Positions 1-6,871 are shown, numbered from the stretch's first letter. The stretch: 7,987 nucleotides of DNA from Actinomycetota bacterium (GCA_005885325.1 VAYX01000083.1:1-7987), one strand, 5' to 3'. Numbers and translations: made by a program. Notes: generated from the sequence alone by a model not told the origin.

Positions 1-1
1 C

Positions 2-2833
2 CTCGAGACCCGCTGGGGGGTCCGCCTCGAGAACCGGACCGGCGTGAACACCGGTGAGGTGGTCGCCGGTGACGTCACTACGGGACAGCGCCTGGTCACC
101 GGCGATGCCGTGAACACCGCCGCCCGACTGGAACAGGCGGCTCCCTCGCTCGAGATCCTGATCGGCGAGTCCACCTATCGATTGGTGAAAGACGCTATCG
201 ACGTGGAGCCGGTCGAGCCCCTCACCCTCAAGGGCAAGGCCGAGACCGTACAGGCGTATCGGCTCGTCTCGGTCAACGAAGGCGAAGGCGTGGCTCGCCG
301 CCTGGACGCCCCCATGGTCGGTCGGACCGACGAGCTCCAGGTCCTGGTCGATGCACTTGGCACAGCGATCGAGCAGCGCCGGGCGCAGGTGGTGACAGTT
401 CTTGGACCTGCCGGCGTCGGGAAATCCCGCCTGTTGCAGGAGTTCGTCAGCACTTCCGCCGACCTGACCGCGTCCGTGAGAGGGCGGTGCCTCTCCTATG
501 GTCAGGGAATCACGTTCTTCCCACTCGCCGAGATGATTCGGGGAGCTGCGGGCATCCAGAACGACGATTCGCTGGACGCCGCTCGGGGGAAGCTCACCGC
601 ATTGCTCGGTGAGGCCAACGCCGACGTCGCCGAGCGACTGTCGGCAACGATCGGACTGTCCACCGCCACGTTCACCCAGGAGGAGACGTTCTGGTCCGCA
701 CGGCGGTTCCTGGAGATCCTCTCCGCCGAGAGGCCCCTGATCGCGATGGTTGACGACATCCATTGGGCGGAGCAGACGTTCCTCGATCTCATCCGTTACG
801 TGGCCGATTCAGCGCGGGATGCCCGCGTCGTCATCCTCTGCTCCTCTCGTCCGGAACTGAGACAGGATCATCCGGAATGGCTGGTCGAGAAGGACAACAC
901 GAAGGCCATCACGTTGGAGCCACTCTCCTCGTCGGAGAGCTCCATCGTCGTGAACAATCTCCTCGGAACGAGTGCACTCAATGAGGCGGCGCGCGCGCGA
1001 ATCGTCGAGGCCGCGGAAGGCAACCCCCTGTTCGTGGAGCAGATGTTGTCGATGCTGATCGATGAAGGGATCCTGCAGCGCGGCCCGGGAGAGCAGTGGA
1101 TCCTGATCTCCGATCTGGGTGCATTCACCATCCCCCCGACCATCAGTGCCCTGCTCGCAGCACGACTCGACCGACTGGGCCCAACCGACCGAGCGGTGAT
1201 CGAACGAGGGGCGGTGATCGGCCAGATCTTCTTCCGCGGCGCCGTGGAGTACCTGGTCCCCGATCCGATCAAGGAGCATGTCGGACCGAGCCTGACGAGC
1301 CTCGTACGGAGGGAGTTCATCCAGCCATACGAGGACGGGTTCGCCGGCCAAGAGAGCTATGCGTTCCTCCATGGGTTGATCAAGGATGCCGCCTACCAGG
1401 GCCTTCTCAAGCGGCGCCGGGCTGAGCTCCATGAGAAGTTCGTGTCCTGGGCCGAGCGTACCGCCCCGGAGCGCATGCGCGAATACGAGGAGATCCTCGG
1501 CTATCACTTGGAGCAAGCCTTCCTGATCCTGGCACAGCTGGGGCCGATGGACGACCACGGGCGAGAGGTCGGGATCCATGGCGCGCGTCTGTTGTCCTCG
1601 GCGGGGCACCGGGCGCTCGCCCGCGGAGACATGCCGGCGGCCGCAAACCTCTTCCATCGTGCCGCTTATCTGCTGCCGAAGCTGGACCCGAATCGACCCA
1701 GGCTGCTCGTGTTGGCCGGCGAGGCGTTCCTGGAACAGGGGGAGTTCCAGATGGCGGATATGGCCCTCAGCATGGCTCTGGAGGGGGCGGGCTTGCTCGG
1801 GGACCGTGGGCTCCAGACCACGGCTCGGCTCGTCTGGCTGGAGTTGCACTACGTGGCCGAAGGGGTGGGGTCAGAGGATGAGCTGATCGCGGAGGTCGAG
1901 AAGTCCATTTCCATCCTCGAGGCTGAGAAGGAGCACGAGGGGCTGGCACGGGCCTGGCGGCTCCTTTGGTCCGTCCACATGATGGGCTGCCGATATGGAG
2001 CCGGGGAGCAGGCCGCCCAACGACTGATCGAGCACGCGGAGGCGGCGGGAGACGCCGTCATGGCAGCTCGCGCCCTCCCGTGGCTGGCCGTCTGCGCGGA
2101 GTACGGACCGGCGCCGGTGACAGACGCCATCAAGACGTGCGAGGAGATCTTGGGACGGGCCGGGAACGATAGGAAGAGCGAGGCGAATACGCTCCGTGTC
2201 CTCGCCCATCTCGAGGCGATGCGGGGCAACTTCGAGCGGGCCCGCGAGCTGTACGGCCAGGTGAAGGCGAACCTCGAAGAATTGGGGTGGAAGCGCATCG
2301 CAGCCCTTGCCGCACTTGTTTCCGGCAACGTGGAGATGCTGGCCGGAGATGCAGTCGCGGCAGAGCGAGAGCTCCGCCACAGCTACGAGATCTTGAACGA
2401 GCTCGGCGAGAAGAACTACATCTCGACGATCGCGGGTGACCTCGCCGAAGCTCTGTACCAGCAGGGGCGCTACGACGAAGCGATGCTGTATAGCGAGACC
2501 TGCGAGGAATTGGAATCCGCCGACGATATCGCCTCGCAGGTCCGATGGCGGTGCGTGCGCGGCAAGGTGGGAGCTCGCCGTGGGGAGTTCGAGCCGGCAG
2601 AATCGCTCGTCGGCGAAGCGCTCAGCCTCATCCGCAGATCCGACGACCTGAACTCGCAGGGCGATACCCTCATGGATCTCGCCGAGGTCCTCCGGTTGGC
2701 TGGGAAGCCGGAAAGGGCCGCCCTGGCCGTGGAGGAAGCACGCGAGCTCTTCGAGCGAAAGGGGAACGTCGTCTCAGAGCTGAGGGCGCAGCAGCTCCTC
2801 CAGGATCCACAGCCTGCCAGAACCATCCTATAG
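2..2833 (+). CDS. Class III nucleotidyl cyclase / AAA-type ATPase / TPR regulator, 5' end outside window
   Basis: Partial gene: the frame is open from base 2, and the GTG at 44 lies inside the cyclase fold, so it is not the start. Residues are numbered from that GTG. Residues 1-75 are the C-terminal part of a class III adenylate/guanylate cyclase domain (NTGEVVAGD, then GDAVNTAARLE), with the transition-state Asn24 and Arg28 present. Residues 90-400 are a signalling ATPase of the AAA_16/STAND kind: Walker A GPAGVGKS at 121-128, Walker B-like LIAMVDDIHWA at 232-242. From about 510 to 915 the protein is helical with TPR-like units, for example MDLAEVLRLAGKPERAALAV at 877-896. No C-terminal LuxR-type helix-turn-helix is seen. 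Such proteins are cytoplasmic; the family is thought to link a second messenger or ATP-driven switch to protein partners, but the signal is unknown. Leu17 sits where many cyclases have a purine-selecting Asp/Thr, so real cyclase activity is uncertain. The next gene follows after 16 bases, probably in one operon. Confidence 0.9.
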   Translation, partial: LETRWGVRLENRTGVNTGEVVAGDVTTGQRLVTGDAVNTAARLEQAAPSLEILIGESTYRLVKDAIDVEPVEPLTLKGKAETVQAYRLVSVNEGEGVARRLDAPMVGRTDELQVLVDALGTAIEQRRAQVVTVLGPAGVGKSRLLQEFVSTSADLTASVRGRCLSYGQGITFFPLAEMIRGAAGIQNDDSLDAARGKLTALLGEANADVAERLSATIGLSTATFTQEETFWSARRFLEILSAERPLIAMVDDIHWAEQTFLDLIRYVADSARDARVVILCSSRPELRQDHPEWLVEKDNTKAITLEPLSSSESSIVVNNLLGTSALNEAARARIVEAAEGNPLFVEQMLSMLIDEGILQRGPGEQWILISDLGAFTIPPTISALLAARLDRLGPTDRAVIERGAVIGQIFFRGAVEYLVPDPIKEHVGPSLTSLVRREFIQPYEDGFAGQESYAFLHGLIKDAAYQGLLKRRRAELHEKFVSWAERTAPERMREYEEILGYHLEQAFLILAQLGPMDDHGREVGIHGARLLSSAGHRALARGDMPAAANLFHRAAYLLPKLDPNRPRLLVLAGEAFLEQGEFQMADMALSMALEGAGLLGDRGLQTTARLVWLELHYVAEGVGSEDELIAEVEKSISILEAEKEHEGLARAWRLLWSVHMMGCRYGAGEQAAQRLIEHAEAAGDAVMAARALPWLAVCAEYGPAPVTDAIKTCEEILGRAGNDRKSEANTLRVLAHLEAMRGNFERARELYGQVKANLEELGWKRIAALAALVSGNVEMLAGDAVAAERELRHSYEILNELGEKNYISTIAGDLAEALYQQGRYDEAMLYSETCEELESADDIASQVRWRCVRGKVGARRGEFEPAESLVGEALSLIRRSDDLNSQGDTLMDLAEVLRLAGKPERAALAVEEARELFERKGNVVSELRAQQLLQDPQPARTIL

Positions 2834-2838
2834 TGGGC

Positions 2839-2847
2839 GGAGGAGGG
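2839..2847 (+). promoter_or_regulatory. Strong Shine-Dalgarno site before the hemerythrin-like gene
   Basis: A purine-rich GGAGGAGGG run lies within the 16-base gap after the stop of the cyclase/ATPase gene and immediately ahead of the ATG at 2850. It fixes that start. With no room for a separate promoter and terminator, it also suggests co-transcription with the upstream gene. Confidence 0.7.
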
Positions 2848-2849
2848 AG

Positions 2850-3317
2850 ATGACTGACGAGCGCGAACCGACCCGGGCGTTCCAGGAAGCCGCCCGCCGG
2901 CGAGCGGACCTGCATCACGCACTGGTCGACGTGGAGCGGGCCATCTCCAGCCCGGCCGCCGGCCGCCTTGACACCTGGACCGGCGACGTCGTCAAGCGGC
3001 TGACCATCCTCCTCGACTCGATCGACGAGCACATCGTGGTGACCGAGCGACCCGAGGGGCTGTACGACGAGATCCTCCAGCGGGCCCCCCGACTGTCATC
3101 CCAGGTCGACGGGCTCCGGGCCGAGCATCCGGCGCTCCGAGCTGGGACCGCGGAGCTCATCGAACGGCTGCATTCGACCGCCGTCGGCCAGGGCTGGCCC
3201 CTGGAGGAGGCTCGGGACGATGCCCAGCGGGTGCTCGGCAGGATCGTGAAGCATCGCCAGCAGGGCGCGGACCTGGTCTGGGAGGCATACAACCTGGACA
3301 TCGGCGGCATCGAGTAG
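2850..3317 (+). CDS. Small helical protein, putative hemerythrin/HHE-like
   Basis: A 155-residue, soluble, almost wholly helical protein with no signal peptide or membrane segment. Possible metal ligands are spaced as in hemerythrin-like four-helix bundles: His22/His23, His61 with Glu66 (HIVVTE), His93 in an AEHPALRAG stretch, then His135 and Asp141 (HRQQGAD). The stretch LYDEILQRAP followed by LRAEHPAL is much like the middle of HHE cation-binding proteins. The fit is imperfect: the last His-Asp spacing is one residue longer than usual, and at most four helical His positions are visible rather than five. It could bind a di-iron or other metal centre and sense oxygen or redox state, or be a degenerate bundle without metal. 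The C-terminal GADLVWEAYNLDIGG segment looks conserved in character but I cannot name it. The start has an excellent ribosome site. The position just after the cyclase/ATPase gene suggests a related regulatory role; this is inference. Confidence 0.6.
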   Translation: MTDEREPTRAFQEAARRRADLHHALVDVERAISSPAAGRLDTWTGDVVKRLTILLDSIDEHIVVTERPEGLYDEILQRAPRLSSQVDGLRAEHPALRAGTAELIERLHSTAVGQGWPLEEARDDAQRVLGRIVKHRQQGADLVWEAYNLDIGGIE

Positions 3318-3354
3318 CGAGAGCCGAGCGCCGTCGCCCCACCTGATCCCCGGC

Positions 3355-3360
3355 TACGCT
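3355..3360 (+). promoter_or_regulatory. -10 box of a probable leaderless nadE promoter
   Basis: TACGCT matches the actinobacterial TANNNT -10 pattern and ends 6 bases before the nadE ATG, so transcription would begin at or next to the A of the start codon. There is no Shine-Dalgarno sequence before the ATG (the preceding bases are pyrimidine-rich), which fits a leaderless mRNA. No convincing -35 box is visible. The 49-base gap from the preceding stop is otherwise featureless. Confidence 0.5.
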
Positions 3361-3366
3361 TCCTTC

Positions 3367-5007
3367 ATGGTTCGCATCGCGCTCGGCCAGATCAACACGA
3401 CGGTCGGCGACCTCGCAGGGAACGTCGACGCCATGTCCGCGTGGGCGGCCCGGGCCACGGAGGCCGGCGCCGACCTGATCTGTTTCCCCGAGCTCGCGAT
3501 CACGGGCTATCCGCCCGAGGACCTGGTGCTTCGGCGGACGTTCGTCGACGACAACCTCGAGGCGCTGGAGGAGCTGGCTCGGCGGTCGGCCGGCGGGTGC
3601 GCCGTGCTCACCGGATTCGTGGACCGGACCGACGCCGGGATCCACAACGCCGCCGCCCACCTCGACGGCGGGGCGATCGAGGCTCGCTACCACAAGGTGA
3701 AGCTGCCGAACTACGGGGTCTTCGACGAGAAGCGGTACTTCGTGCCCGGGGTGGCCGGATGCAGTATCCGGGTCGGCTCTTCGGATCTCGGCATCTCGGT
3801 CTGCGAGGACGCATGGGCGCCGGGGCCGCCGTTCGACGAGTACGCGCGACTCCACGTCCCGGTGGTGCTGAACATCAACGGCTCGCCCTACCACCGGCAC
3901 AAGATCACCGAGCGCCTCGACATCTGCCGGGACCGAGCCCGGGAGACCGGCGCCTGGATCGTGTACGTGAACGCCGTCGGCGGGCAGGACGAGCTGGTCT
4001 TCGACGGCGGGAGCATGGTCGTCTCACCGCAAGGGGAACTCGTCCACCGGGCCGCCATGTTCGAGGAGGACCTCCTGGTGGTGGACCTCCAGCGGCTCGA
4101 GGACGGCCGGTGGTCGGCGGCTGCCGAGGGTGAGGCCCGCCGGTGGCCCGATGGACCGGAGGAGGTGTTCCGGGCCCTCGTGGTCGGGCTGGGCGATTAC
4201 GTCCGCAAGAACGGCTTCACCGAGGTGCTGGTGGGCCTGTCGGGTGGGATCGACTCGGCGTTGACGGCAACCATCGCGGCCGACGGCCTCGGCCCCGAGG
4301 CGGTTCGGGCGATGACGATGCCGTCTCCCTACTCCTCGGCCGAGAGTGTGGAGGACGCGCTCGAGGTGGCGCGGCGGCTGGAGATTCGGGTCGACGAGAT
4401 CCGGATCGACGACATCTTCAAGTCCTATCTCTCGGCGCTGGAGGACCCGTTCCGAGACACGACGGAAGGCGTGGCGGAGGAGAACCTCCAGGCCCGGATC
4501 CGTGGCAACGTGCTGATGGCGATGTCGAACAAGTTCGGCGCGATGGTGCTGGCGACGGGGAACAAGAGCGAGTACGCGGTGGGGTATTCGACGCTCTACG
4601 GCGACATGGCCGGCGGGTTCGCCCCGATCAAGGACGTGCCGAAGACCCTCGTGTACGAGCTGGTCCGGTGGCGGAACGCGCAAGGGGAAGCACCGCCCAT
4701 CCCCCAGCGGGTCATCGACAAACCGCCCTCCGCGGAGCTCCGGCCGAACCAGAAGGACACCGACACCTTGCCCCCGTACGAGGAGCTCGACCCGATCATC
4801 GAGGCCTACGTGGAGGAGGACCATTCCCCGGAGGACATCGTCGCCGCAGGGTTCGACCGCGCGCTCGTCGATCGGGTCGTGAGCTGGATCGACGGGGCGG
4901 AGTACAAGCGGCGGCAAGCTCCCCCGGGGGTGAAGATCACGCCGAAGGCCTTCGGCCGGGACCGGAGGATGCCCATCACCAACCGGTACCGGCGCCCTCC
5001 GCGCTAG
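3367..5007 (+). CDS. nadE: Glutamine-dependent NAD+ synthetase
   Basis: Catalyses the last step of NAD+ synthesis: deamido-NAD+ (nicotinic acid adenine dinucleotide) is amidated with ATP, using ammonia released from glutamine. The 546-residue cytoplasmic protein has two domains. Residues 1-260 are a nitrilase-fold glutaminase with the catalytic triad Glu42 (FPELAITGYPPEDL), Lys110 (YHKVKLPNYGVFDEKRYF) and Cys146 (SVCEDAW). Residues 265-546 are the synthetase, with the PP-loop LSGGIDSA at 291-298 and the conserved LATGNKSEYAVGYSTLYGDM segment at 395-414 plus the KPPSAELRPNQ-D loop at 452-464. All key residues are present, so it should be active. The length fits the shorter two-domain bacterial enzymes; the mycobacterial form is longer. 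It is probably transcribed from its own leaderless promoter. Its TAG stop overlaps the stop of the convergent gene by sharing CTAG. Confidence 0.97.
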   Translation: MVRIALGQINTTVGDLAGNVDAMSAWAARATEAGADLICFPELAITGYPPEDLVLRRTFVDDNLEALEELARRSAGGCAVLTGFVDRTDAGIHNAAAHLDGGAIEARYHKVKLPNYGVFDEKRYFVPGVAGCSIRVGSSDLGISVCEDAWAPGPPFDEYARLHVPVVLNINGSPYHRHKITERLDICRDRARETGAWIVYVNAVGGQDELVFDGGSMVVSPQGELVHRAAMFEEDLLVVDLQRLEDGRWSAAAEGEARRWPDGPEEVFRALVVGLGDYVRKNGFTEVLVGLSGGIDSALTATIAADGLGPEAVRAMTMPSPYSSAESVEDALEVARRLEIRVDEIRIDDIFKSYLSALEDPFRDTTEGVAEENLQARIRGNVLMAMSNKFGAMVLATGNKSEYAVGYSTLYGDMAGGFAPIKDVPKTLVYELVRWRNAQGEAPPIPQRVIDKPPSAELRPNQKDTDTLPPYEELDPIIEAYVEEDHSPEDIVAAGFDRALVDRVVSWIDGAEYKRRQAPPGVKITPKAFGRDRRMPITNRYRRPPR

Positions 5008-5720
5008 ACGAGCGCCCAGACCACGGTCACCATCACCTGGGTCTCCAGGGTCGGGGGCGAGATCGGGGTCGAGGCGGCCCGGCCGGCGTCGGCGGCGAAC
5101 GGGACCGGCGGGTACTGGGGCGCCGTGCCCTCGGTGATGGTCACGACCGAGCCGAGCGAGGCGTCGCCGGCCGATGCCAGGGACTCGGCCTTGGCCCGCG
5201 CGTTGTCCACGGCCTCGGCCAGGGCCCGCTCCACACCTTGGTTCTGGTCGGAGAGCTGGAACTGGATGCCGCTCGAGAGGTTCGCTCCGGCGCCCACCGC
5301 ATCGTCGATGATGGAGCCGATCTCCGACAGGTCGCGAACGGTGACATCGACCTGGTTCTGCGCCGAGTACGACACGATGGCCGTCCCGCCGCTGTCGTAG
5401 TCCGGGTACAGGTTCACCCACGCCGTGGCGATGTCGGCCGGCTTCACCCCGTCGCCGAGGATGGCCTTCATCACGTCGTTCATCCGAGACGCGTTCTGCT
5501 GCATGGCTCCCTGTGCCGCCGGTGCCTGGGTCTGGACTCCGAGCGTGACCACCGCCTCATCGGGGGCGGAGCGGATGGTGGCCGAGCCGGTCACCGTGAC
5601 CGACCGGTCGGAGCCGGTCTCGGGTGAGGGAGACGAGGTCTGTGCGAGCGAGGGCAGCGTGAGGGCCGCGATGAGCCCGAGCAGCAGTCCGGCCGTGCCC
5701 CATGACACCTTGGCCTTCAT
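5004..5720 (-). CDS. Secreted SIMPL-domain (DUF541) protein
   Basis: A 238-residue exported protein. Residues 1-26 form a signal peptide: a short basic start (MKAKVSW), a hydrophobic core GLLLGLIAALTL, and a probable cleavage after PSLA before QTSS; there is no lipobox Cys. After a Ser/Pro-rich linker, residues 40-235 make one SIMPL/DUF541 domain: SVTVTGSATIRSAPDEAVVTLGV, then NQVDVTVRDLSEIGSIIDDAV, GIQFQLSD and NARAKAESLASA, all typical of the family. SIMPL proteins lie outside the membrane and their biochemical role is poorly defined; in some bacteria they relate to oxidative stress or envelope functions. The ATG at 5720 is set by an AAGGAGG ribosome site eight bases upstream. The gene runs toward nadE and away from tRNA-Lys. 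There is no intergenic space for a terminator on the nadE side. Confidence 0.92.
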   Translation of the reverse strand: MKAKVSWGTAGLLLGLIAALTLPSLAQTSSPSPETGSDRSVTVTGSATIRSAPDEAVVTLGVQTQAPAAQGAMQQNASRMNDVMKAILGDGVKPADIATAWVNLYPDYDSGGTAIVSYSAQNQVDVTVRDLSEIGSIIDDAVGAGANLSSGIQFQLSDQNQGVERALAEAVDNARAKAESLASAGDASLGSVVTITEGTAPQYPPVPFAADAGRAASTPISPPTLETQVMVTVVWALV

Positions 5721-5728
5721 CGAAGAGG

Positions 5729-5735
5729 CCTCCTT
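5729..5735 (-). promoter_or_regulatory. Shine-Dalgarno of the SIMPL gene
   Basis: On the minus strand this reads AAGGAGG, a near-perfect anti-16S match, eight bases before the ATG. It decides the start codon and therefore the complete signal peptide. Confidence 0.8.
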
Positions 5736-5777
5736 CCTGGTCGGCCCTTGGACGGCCAGGAAGCGGGCCGAGTTCCC

Positions 5778-5787
5778 ACCGTAGACT
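5778..5787. promoter_or_regulatory. Overlapping divergent -10 boxes for tRNA-Lys and the SIMPL gene
   Basis: The plus strand reads ACCGTAGACT. TAGACT (5782-5787) is a TANNNT -10 box placing a start near 5794, one base before the tRNA. The minus strand reads TACGGT (5783 down to 5778), another TANNNT box, giving an SIMPL leader of about 50 bases. Both share the TA at 5782-5783. No good -35 box is seen on either side, so this is a prediction. Confidence 0.45.
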
Positions 5788-5794
5788 TTCGGCG

Positions 5795-5867
5795 GGGCCG
5801 GTAGCTCAGCGGTCAGAGCAGGGGGCTTTTAACCCTCGTGTCGCAGGTTCGAATCCTGCCCGGCCCA
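5795..5867 (+). tRNA. tRNA-Lys (anticodon UUU)
   Basis: A complete cloverleaf can be folded by eye. The acceptor stem GGGCCGG (5795-5801) pairs with CCGGCCC (5860-5866). The D stem is GCTC/GAGC. The anticodon stem GGGGG/CCCTC has one G-U pair and encloses the loop CTTTTAA, so positions 34-36 are TTT and the tRNA reads AAA (and AAG) lysine codons. The variable region is GTGTC, and the T arm GCAGG-TTCGAAT-CCTGC is canonical. A at 5867 is the discriminator base. CCA is not encoded (CTC follows), so the 3' end must be added by nucleotidyltransferase. No intron is present. Confidence 0.97.
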
Positions 5868-5921
5868 CTCGACAGGCCGCTGGGTTCGTCGAGGGTCCTT
5901 ATGCCCGGCGCTCTACGGGCA
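5868..5921 (+). terminator. Two small hairpins directly after tRNA-Lys, possible processing or termination signal
   Basis: CTCGAC (5868-5873) pairs with GTCGAG (5888-5893) around a 14-base loop, starting at the base after the tRNA discriminator. TGCCCG (5902-5907) pairs with CGGGCA (5916-5921) around an 8-base loop. Neither is followed by a T-run, so intrinsic termination is weakly supported. Confidence 0.25.
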
Positions 5922-5991
5922 CCTAGATGTGTTCGTCGCACCATCGCACAAGGGTGAGCTTGTTCGCTGACCAACAGTGCACACCGAACGT

Positions 5992-6008
5992 CTTCCGAGT
6001 GCCGGAAG
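5992..6008. other. Hairpin CTTCCG/CGGAAG in the tRNA-to-STAS gap
   Basis: A perfect 6-bp stem with a 5-base loop (AGTGC) lies in the roughly 240-base non-coding stretch between tRNA-Lys and the STAS gene. A weaker ACAAG/CTTGT stem is at 5948-5963. There is no T-tract. I see no convincing gene in this stretch. Confidence 0.25.
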
Positions 6009-6066
6009 CCAGTAAGCGATGAAGACCGCGAACCTACTTCGGCTTCCCTGCTCGGGGCAGCTCGGC

Positions 6067-6096
6067 TTGCTCCCTTCCCGAAAGACGGAGTACCGT
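6067..6096 (+). promoter_or_regulatory. Candidate promoter of the Trp-rich STAS gene
   Basis: TTGCTC (6067-6072) and TACCGT (6091-6096) are separated by 18 bases and resemble a housekeeping -35/-10 pair. The start of transcription would fall near 6103, only about six bases before the ATG at 6109. That would give an almost leaderless mRNA and would exclude the in-frame ATG at 6019 as the start. Confidence 0.4.
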
Positions 6097-6108
6097 CGGA
6101 TCGCAGCA

Positions 6109-6846
6109 ATGGCCACGGTGACGATCCATCTGCCCACAGCCTCGCCACAGGCGTACCTCGCTTGGGTGACCTGGTGGCGAGAGGTCGAAGAGCTGCTCGG
6201 TTCGGACCTGGCACGGGAAATGGCGGCCGGGGAGGACGATGGTCAAGCTCTTGGCCACGGAGTTAAGTCGATCGTGCCAGAGCACGTTCGCCTACTCGAG
6301 CAGCAGGCCAGGCAAGCTCTCGCCGAAGGCACGGCGGAGATCTCCCCTGAGCTGAGTGCCGACCCCGAGGCGTGGGACCAATGGCTGGACTATTGGAGAA
6401 GGCGTAAGGACTGGCTCGAGGCCCTGGCCCTCAGAGGGCTTCGTGTCCCGCAAACGCCAACAGACCTGGTTACCCTGTGGCAAAGGACGCTACGGACCAT
6501 CAATGTCGAGCTGTCCATCGATCTGGCCCACCTGAAGAACTTGGAGTTGGTCGGGACGGGACAACCCGGTTCCTTTCGTCTTTCCGGAGAACTCGATCTG
6601 ATGAACGTCGAGGCGGTTAGCCGTCACCTCCAAGCGGAGCTTCGAACCGAGGAGCGATTGACACTGGACGTCTCGGGCGTGACCTTCATCGATAGCAAGG
6701 GACTGGCCATGCTCCTTCAGCTTGCCGCATTGGCCTTAGAGCTCGGCTATTCACCCATCGTTCTGAGGGCCCCCTCTGAGGTGCTTCGGCGTGTCATCGA
6801 GGTTGGGCTCCCATCCCCGATCCCAGGGATCCAGATCGACTCCTGA
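6109..6846 (+). CDS. STAS-domain protein with an N-terminal Trp-rich helical region
   Basis: A 245-residue soluble protein. Residues 144-245 are a STAS (SpoIIAA-like anti-anti-sigma) domain: FRLSGELDLMNVEAV, then LDVSGVTFIDSKGLAMLLQL, with Ser196 in the DSKG motif as the likely phosphorylation site. Residues 1-140 are not a domain I recognise: they are helical and rich in Trp. The segments at 13-30 (PQAYLAWVTWWREVEELL) and 86-103 (PEAWDQWLDYWRRRKDWL) align with each other without gaps, suggesting duplication of a helix unit. STAS proteins of this kind are switched by a kinase and a phosphatase and bind a kinase, a sigma-regulator or another target. The start at 6109 was chosen because the 30 codons from the upstream ATG at 6019 look non-coding and contain the candidate promoter; the ribosome site is weak. 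A minus-strand phosphatase-kinase and a second STAS gene converge on it, so it may belong to their circuit. Confidence 0.8.
   Translation: MATVTIHLPTASPQAYLAWVTWWREVEELLGSDLAREMAAGEDDGQALGHGVKSIVPEHVRLLEQQARQALAEGTAEISPELSADPEAWDQWLDYWRRRKDWLEALALRGLRVPQTPTDLVTLWQRTLRTINVELSIDLAHLKNLELVGTGQPGSFRLSGELDLMNVEAVSRHLQAELRTEERLTLDVSGVTFIDSKGLAMLLQLAALALELGYSPIVLRAPSEVLRRVIEVGLPSPIPGIQIDS
6145..6417 (+). repeat. Internal protein duplication, Trp-rich helix unit
   Basis: Codons at 6145-6198 (residues 13-30) and 6364-6417 (residues 86-103) encode two 18-residue segments alignable without gaps: Pro, Ala, Trp, Trp, Arg and Leu are identical, and Gln/Glu, Tyr/Trp, Val/Leu, Trp/Tyr and Glu/Asp are conservative. 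Each is followed by a second helix starting with Pro (57 and 117), with the second unit about 13 residues shorter. The nucleotide sequences are diverged, so the duplication, if real, is old. Confidence 0.5.
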
Positions 6847-6871
6847 TGGCCCAGCGGCAACGTGGAGTTCC

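Noticed and set aside
809..1849. A 346-codon minus-strand frame inside the cyclase/ATPase gene
   Set aside because: Antisense to well-conserved ATPase coding sequence, no recognisable motif, no convincing ribosome site. The same applies to the 465-codon minus-strand frame at 4024-5421.
4143..5627. A 494-codon open plus-strand frame running through the end of nadE and across the SIMPL gene
   Set aside because: Its product is low-complexity, Gly/Arg-rich, and shows no family motif. It overlaps two genes with clear catalytic or family signatures, so it is a shadow frame of GC-rich coding sequence.
5702..5926. Small open frame across the tRNA-Lys gene
   Set aside because: It reads through the tRNA and the SIMPL leader; the protein is a by-product of the tRNA sequence (for example NPRVAGSNPARP).
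6019..6108. Upstream in-frame ATG as start of the Trp-rich STAS protein
   Set aside because: The extra 30 residues resemble translated intergenic DNA, contain the candidate -35/-10 pair, and lack a good ribosome site. It cannot be fully excluded.
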